Source: Pachypanchax playfairii (lineage: Eukaryota; Chordata; Actinopteri; Cyprinodontiformes; Aplocheilidae). From it: 64,000 nucleotides of DNA. Positions 60,491 to 64,000 of the stretch are shown piece by piece (position 1 is the stretch's first letter; every line of letters starts with the position of its first letter). A program made the translations under genes and the position numbers. The notes beneath the pieces were generated by a model. That model was not told where the DNA came from. It saw only the letters and a program-made list of their open reading frames with translations, and did no database searches. The stretch covers positions 434,001 to 498,000 of the forward strand of contig SSNP01000040.1 of NCBI GenBank assembly GCA_006937955.1. The letters are read 5' to 3'.

Positions 60491-63400
60491 ATGAGCCCTA
60501 AATTACTTTCTGCTGTGTTGGAGAAGAAGATCAGACGCCTGGCTCTGACTAGTTTTCCCTGTGGAAACGGCCCCTGGGTGAGTTTTAGATGATCACTGTA
60601 TGCGTTACTTTGGCGTTTTTATACAAAAGCATAGTAGCTGTGAAGAGGAAAGTCTGGACTTCCCTGCTCGGATGGATGGATGGATAACGATCGCAGGGAT
60701 TCTGTTTCCAGAGAAGAGCCAAAGATGGTCCAGAGTCAGTGGAAACAGAGACGGTAGATGACCTGCTGCGTCTGCTGAGACATCCTCCGTTCAAACCCGA
60801 GGACGTCTCCTGGAGTCCTCAGGCTTTACCTCTCAAACAGCTGGCCGTGATCGAACCCGAGCGCATCAACAAGAAGTTTATCTACAGTTACTTTACTACG
60901 CTTCATATCCTCGGCAAAAATGTAAGTCTGTAGAGTTTCTGTTTGATAGTCAAAGTTTTTTTTTTTTTTTTTTGCAGCATTTGTGAAAATGTTTAATTAC
61001 AGTTGTACATTTGATTTTTTTCCAGTCAGTTGAATGAAATCATTTCCTGGAACCTTTTGTAAGTAGCAGTTGAACCTTGTCTGAATTCATTTGAGTGTTT
61101 GAGATGACAGGTTGCAGTAAAGAGTTCAGCTGCACGATAATAAACTCTTTCATTCATCTTGTTGGGTTTTTATACAGAGTTTGTGGTTCTTTAATGTCTG
61201 ACAGTTTCTTTTTTTTTGTTGTTGTTGAAAATCTTTCAGTTCTTTTTGTTTAATTCGAACATGTTAAATTCACTTGTTTTTAAGTCGTTTTGTGTTTTTA
61301 ACAACAAGCTGCAGGGATGAGGGTTTACACTCTTATTTACAGCAAAGTGATGTAATTCCACCAAAATATCTCCTTATGAACTGATTGAAACTTCAGTGTT
61401 TAAGATCTACAGTTTGAAGGTGAAGCTGTGAAACAGTTGTTTATGTTTGAACTTGTATAGCTCTTTGAGTCAGATGACACAAAATGTTTCACACTACAGT
61501 TTGTTATCCACACACACACTAAACTTACACAGATGTTGTAGCCACAGCTGTCCTGGGACACACTGACAGCTGTGAGGCTGCTAGACTCCACCAGACCCTC
61601 TCACCACCACCGAACTGGTAGGGCGACGTGTCTTGCCCAAAGACACAACGGCAAAGCAAGTGGGGATTCAAACCAGTGACCCTCTGGTTACATTGCTTCC
61701 TACATTAATTTAAATTATCCATAACCAACAAACCAACACATAGTAACATACTGAAATAGGTTGATCTGGTGCTCAGGGGAATTCCTAGTATTTACTGTGA
61801 TACAGTGAAATGTATTTTTTTTTATTTTACCATGATTCAAACTGAATCTCAGTCTGAAAACAACCTGTCAGAGAAAGTGACACCAGCCTTGAAGCCGTTG
61901 GGCCCTTTTCAATCAGCAGGTTTCACTCATACACAGTGATCATGCGCCTGATGTTAAATCTGTGATGCTTTCAGGTGTCGATTATCGACGAGGGCCTGCT
62001 GAAGTTCTCTAAACTTGAGGAACTTGTGCTAAGTGTAAATGTAATCACGGAAATCCCTGCGGAAAACCTTCCTGGTACCTTAAAGGTGAGTCATCGTGCT
62101 GCATGAGAGTGATGCAATTACTTTCTGCAGTTTATCAGATCAAAAAAGTTTCAGACATTTCCACGCGAGTAAACGTTCATTCACAGCTAATCATGATTAG
62201 CAGGAAATGATCAACTTTCCTTTTTTTTCCTGGCAGATTGAAGGTGAAACTCCTGATTGTGACACTGTTGCTTAATGAGAATCCTTCAGACAGTGCATCA
62301 CAGTTTCAGGCCCTTTGATCATGTTGCAGTGCAAATGATGATTAACTGATAACTCAATTATGTTTGTTTGGGTTTTTTGTGAAGATCTTGGAGTTACGTG
62401 CGAACCGGCTTTCTTCTCTGAACGGTCTCACAAACCATCCGCCTCCTCAGCTGCAGTACCTCGGCCTCGGCTCAAACAATCTGGGTTCCCATCAAGACAT
62501 TTCTCATCTTACAGGAAGACACTGGTTAATACACACAAACACACACATACAGGAAGTTGTTAGGTTTTTTTTTTTTTTTTTTTTAAAGAGGTAAGCCAAA
62601 AACCAGGTCAAAGGGAAACTCAGTGACAGTTCTTGATCTTTGTAGTTGGTTGTAAGGTCAGACAGTGATATCCCATCATGCACGGAGGCTTCTCTCTGTA
62701 GCTTTTTCTGATTTGACAGCAGTTTTAATCGGGGACACCTGCTGACACACAAAGTGCTCAGTCATTCAGTCAGTCAGTGAATCTTTTGATCCCACTCAAC
62801 ACACGCGCGCCTACACACACTCACTCATTTGTGTTGTTTTGATACCTGCATATTCCAGTTGAAGCCGACATGGGCGTCGACATTCATTAAGCTCATATTG
62901 TTTCATTTTTATAAACAATCTGACAGCACATGTTAAACAAGGCTGCAACATTAAAACAGTTTGGGTTTAATATAAAACCAGTTTTATGTGTTTTTAGTAG
63001 AAAACAATAGTAATGAATGAAGGTTTTACTCTTCTTGTTATCTTATTAAAGGTGGCAGATTATTATCCAGCTGTTCTGGGAAATCTTTAAATCTTTCTGG
63101 TTTCAGGCCACAGCTGCTGAGTTTAGACATCAGCGACTGTGAGTTTCAGGACCAGCAGGTCCTTCTGAGAGCCTTGAGCTCTCTCCCGTCCCTGAAGTCG
63201 CTGACGCTCATGGGGAACCCGTTCACCCTTGCGGCATCGTACCCGGGCTTCACTGTGGACAGTCTCCCACAGCTTCTTATCTTAGACACTTTGTGCATCA
63301 GTGATGAGGAGAGGTGTCGTTTCAGAGGCCTGGCTGTGATGAGCGGTGAGAGCTCAGACCGAGCCGTCCTCAAGAACAGCAACAAACACAGATCCCTTTT

Positions 63401-63685
63401 GTCATTTCATGTTGATATTTTAAATCAGCCTCATTTTTGTGTTCAGATCTGATGGATTTGGCTTCAGTCACAGTCGATCTGAGCAGCTTGAGAGGAATCC
63501 CAGACGCTCCGAGGAGTTTGGAGAAGACGTTTCCCATCGTCACCTGCAGATATTTCATCACATACCAGTTTCTCAGTCATCCTGCAACACGTGACTTGGT
63601 GGAGTTTACGCTTTTAATTCATGTTTCTCCATCAGAGTATTTCATCAGAAAGTTCATCAACCATAGAAAGTTTAATATTTGTTAA
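60491..63685 (+). CDS. lrrc43: Leucine-rich repeat protein 43 (LRRC43), 6 exons, 341 aa, short form
   Basis: Ciliary leucine-rich repeat protein. Exons: 60491-60577, 60712-60921, 61975-62085, 62385-62524, 63107-63345, 63447-63685; in frame to TAA. The N-terminus holds LALTSFPCGNGPW, matching the FPCG-W block of mammalian LRRC43. IYSYFTTLHILGK and four to five LRRs follow (LLKFSKLEELVLSVNVI; LKILELRANRLSSL; LQYLGLGSNNL; LLSLDISDCEF; LKSLTLMGNPF), then an LRR cap (YPGFTVDSLPQLLILD) and YFITYQF. After that, similarity to the mammalian protein (about 656 aa) stops, and the frame ends 37 residues later. AATAAA lies 60 bp on. Either the C-terminal half is lost here, or exon 6 is spliced (for example at CA|GTTTCT) to exons outside the window. 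Confidence 0.9.
60646..60690 (+). mobile_element. Short 3' tail of a LINE-type repeat in lrrc43 intron 1
   Basis: AAGTCTGGACTTCCCTGCTC followed by (GGAT)n is the terminal piece of the family represented at 30495-30975. Confidence 0.5.
61541..61690. repeat. Dispersed teleost repeat in lrrc43 intron 2
   Basis: Contains GTGTCTTGCCCAAAGACACA and GGGGATTCAAACCAGTGACC, hallmarks of a common fish repeat related in wording to the one at 3975-4178. Confidence 0.6.
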
Positions 63686-63744
63686 ACTGAAATCTAGAAC
63701 TTTATTCTCGCAATTTGACATAGAATGTATTTTTAACAAGCTTA

Positions 63745-63750
63745 AATAAA
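63745..63750 (+). terminator. Candidate polyadenylation signal of lrrc43
   Basis: AATAAA 60 bp after the in-frame TAA, supporting a transcript that ends here. Confidence 0.5.
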
Positions 63751-63862
63751 ATGGTTAAAAATTGTTTTAGAAAAAAAAAAATTGTCACAGCTCTAATTTG
63801 TATGTTCCCAAATAAAAATGTTAATTATAAGCTGAAATTCTTCCAAGTTTTTTTTTTTTAAA

Positions 63863-63907
<45 letters not shown>
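63863..63907. repeat. (TA)n microsatellite
   Basis: An uninterrupted TA run downstream of lrrc43. Confidence 0.95.
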
Positions 63908-63909
<2 letters not shown>

Positions 63910-64000
63910 CTAATAGGTCATCGTTTCTTTTATCTTTTGGTGTGATGCTGTTCACGGAAGATCGACAATGAGTTGAAACTTGAGGCAGCGTCCACAGCTC

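Overview
This is nuclear DNA from a ray-finned fish, most likely a percomorph teleost. The genes are intron-rich and compact (many introns of 80-150 bp), the intergenic DNA is AT-rich, there are long (GT)n/(CA)n tracts and typical teleost dispersed repeats, and the predicted proteins match vertebrate families along their length. Every coding sequence was rebuilt exon by exon from splice signals, and the reading frame closes across all exons of each gene.

Layout, left to right: ubap2 (-, 28 coding exons); kif24 (-, 14 coding exons, complete); rfesd (+, 3 exons, first intron filled by a five-unit tandem repeat); gtf2h3 (+, 13 exons); psmd9 (-, 6 exons); a rabgef1-like Rab5 exchange factor gene (-, 8 exons); exon relics on the + strand resembling the C-terminus of CFAP251/WDR66; mlxip (MondoA; +, 17 exons); two small secreted helical-cytokine-like genes (-, 3 exons each); and lrrc43 (+, 6 exons, short).

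The right half mirrors human 12q24.31, where PSMD9, CFAP251, MLXIP, IL31 and LRRC43 are neighbours. The two cytokine-like genes sit between mlxip and lrrc43 and are transcribed against both, which is the position and orientation of human IL31. Both have a 16-nt first coding exon ending in phase 1, a second exon ending in phase 0, a long last exon, a signal peptide, several N-glycosylation sequons and a TATA-like promoter. This tandem pair is the most interesting feature of the window. The left part (ubap2-kif24) matches human 9p13, so the window joins blocks that are separate in mammals.

Most genes are housekeeping: proteasome assembly (psmd9), TFIIH (gtf2h3), ubiquitin-binding RNA-associated protein (ubap2), endosomal Rab5 activation (rabgef1-like), glucose-responsive transcription (mlxip) and an Fe-S protein (rfesd). 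A second theme is cilia: kif24, lrrc43 and the cfap251 relic. Both kif24 and lrrc43 have RFX X-box matches just upstream.

Other notable points: a rabgef1-like protein without the usual ubiquitin-interacting helix, a roughly 620-bp palindromic TTAA-flanked transposon in an mlxip intron, a GC-AG intron in ubap2, and a near-identical inverted copy of the rfesd intron repeat about 34 kb away beside the second cytokine gene.
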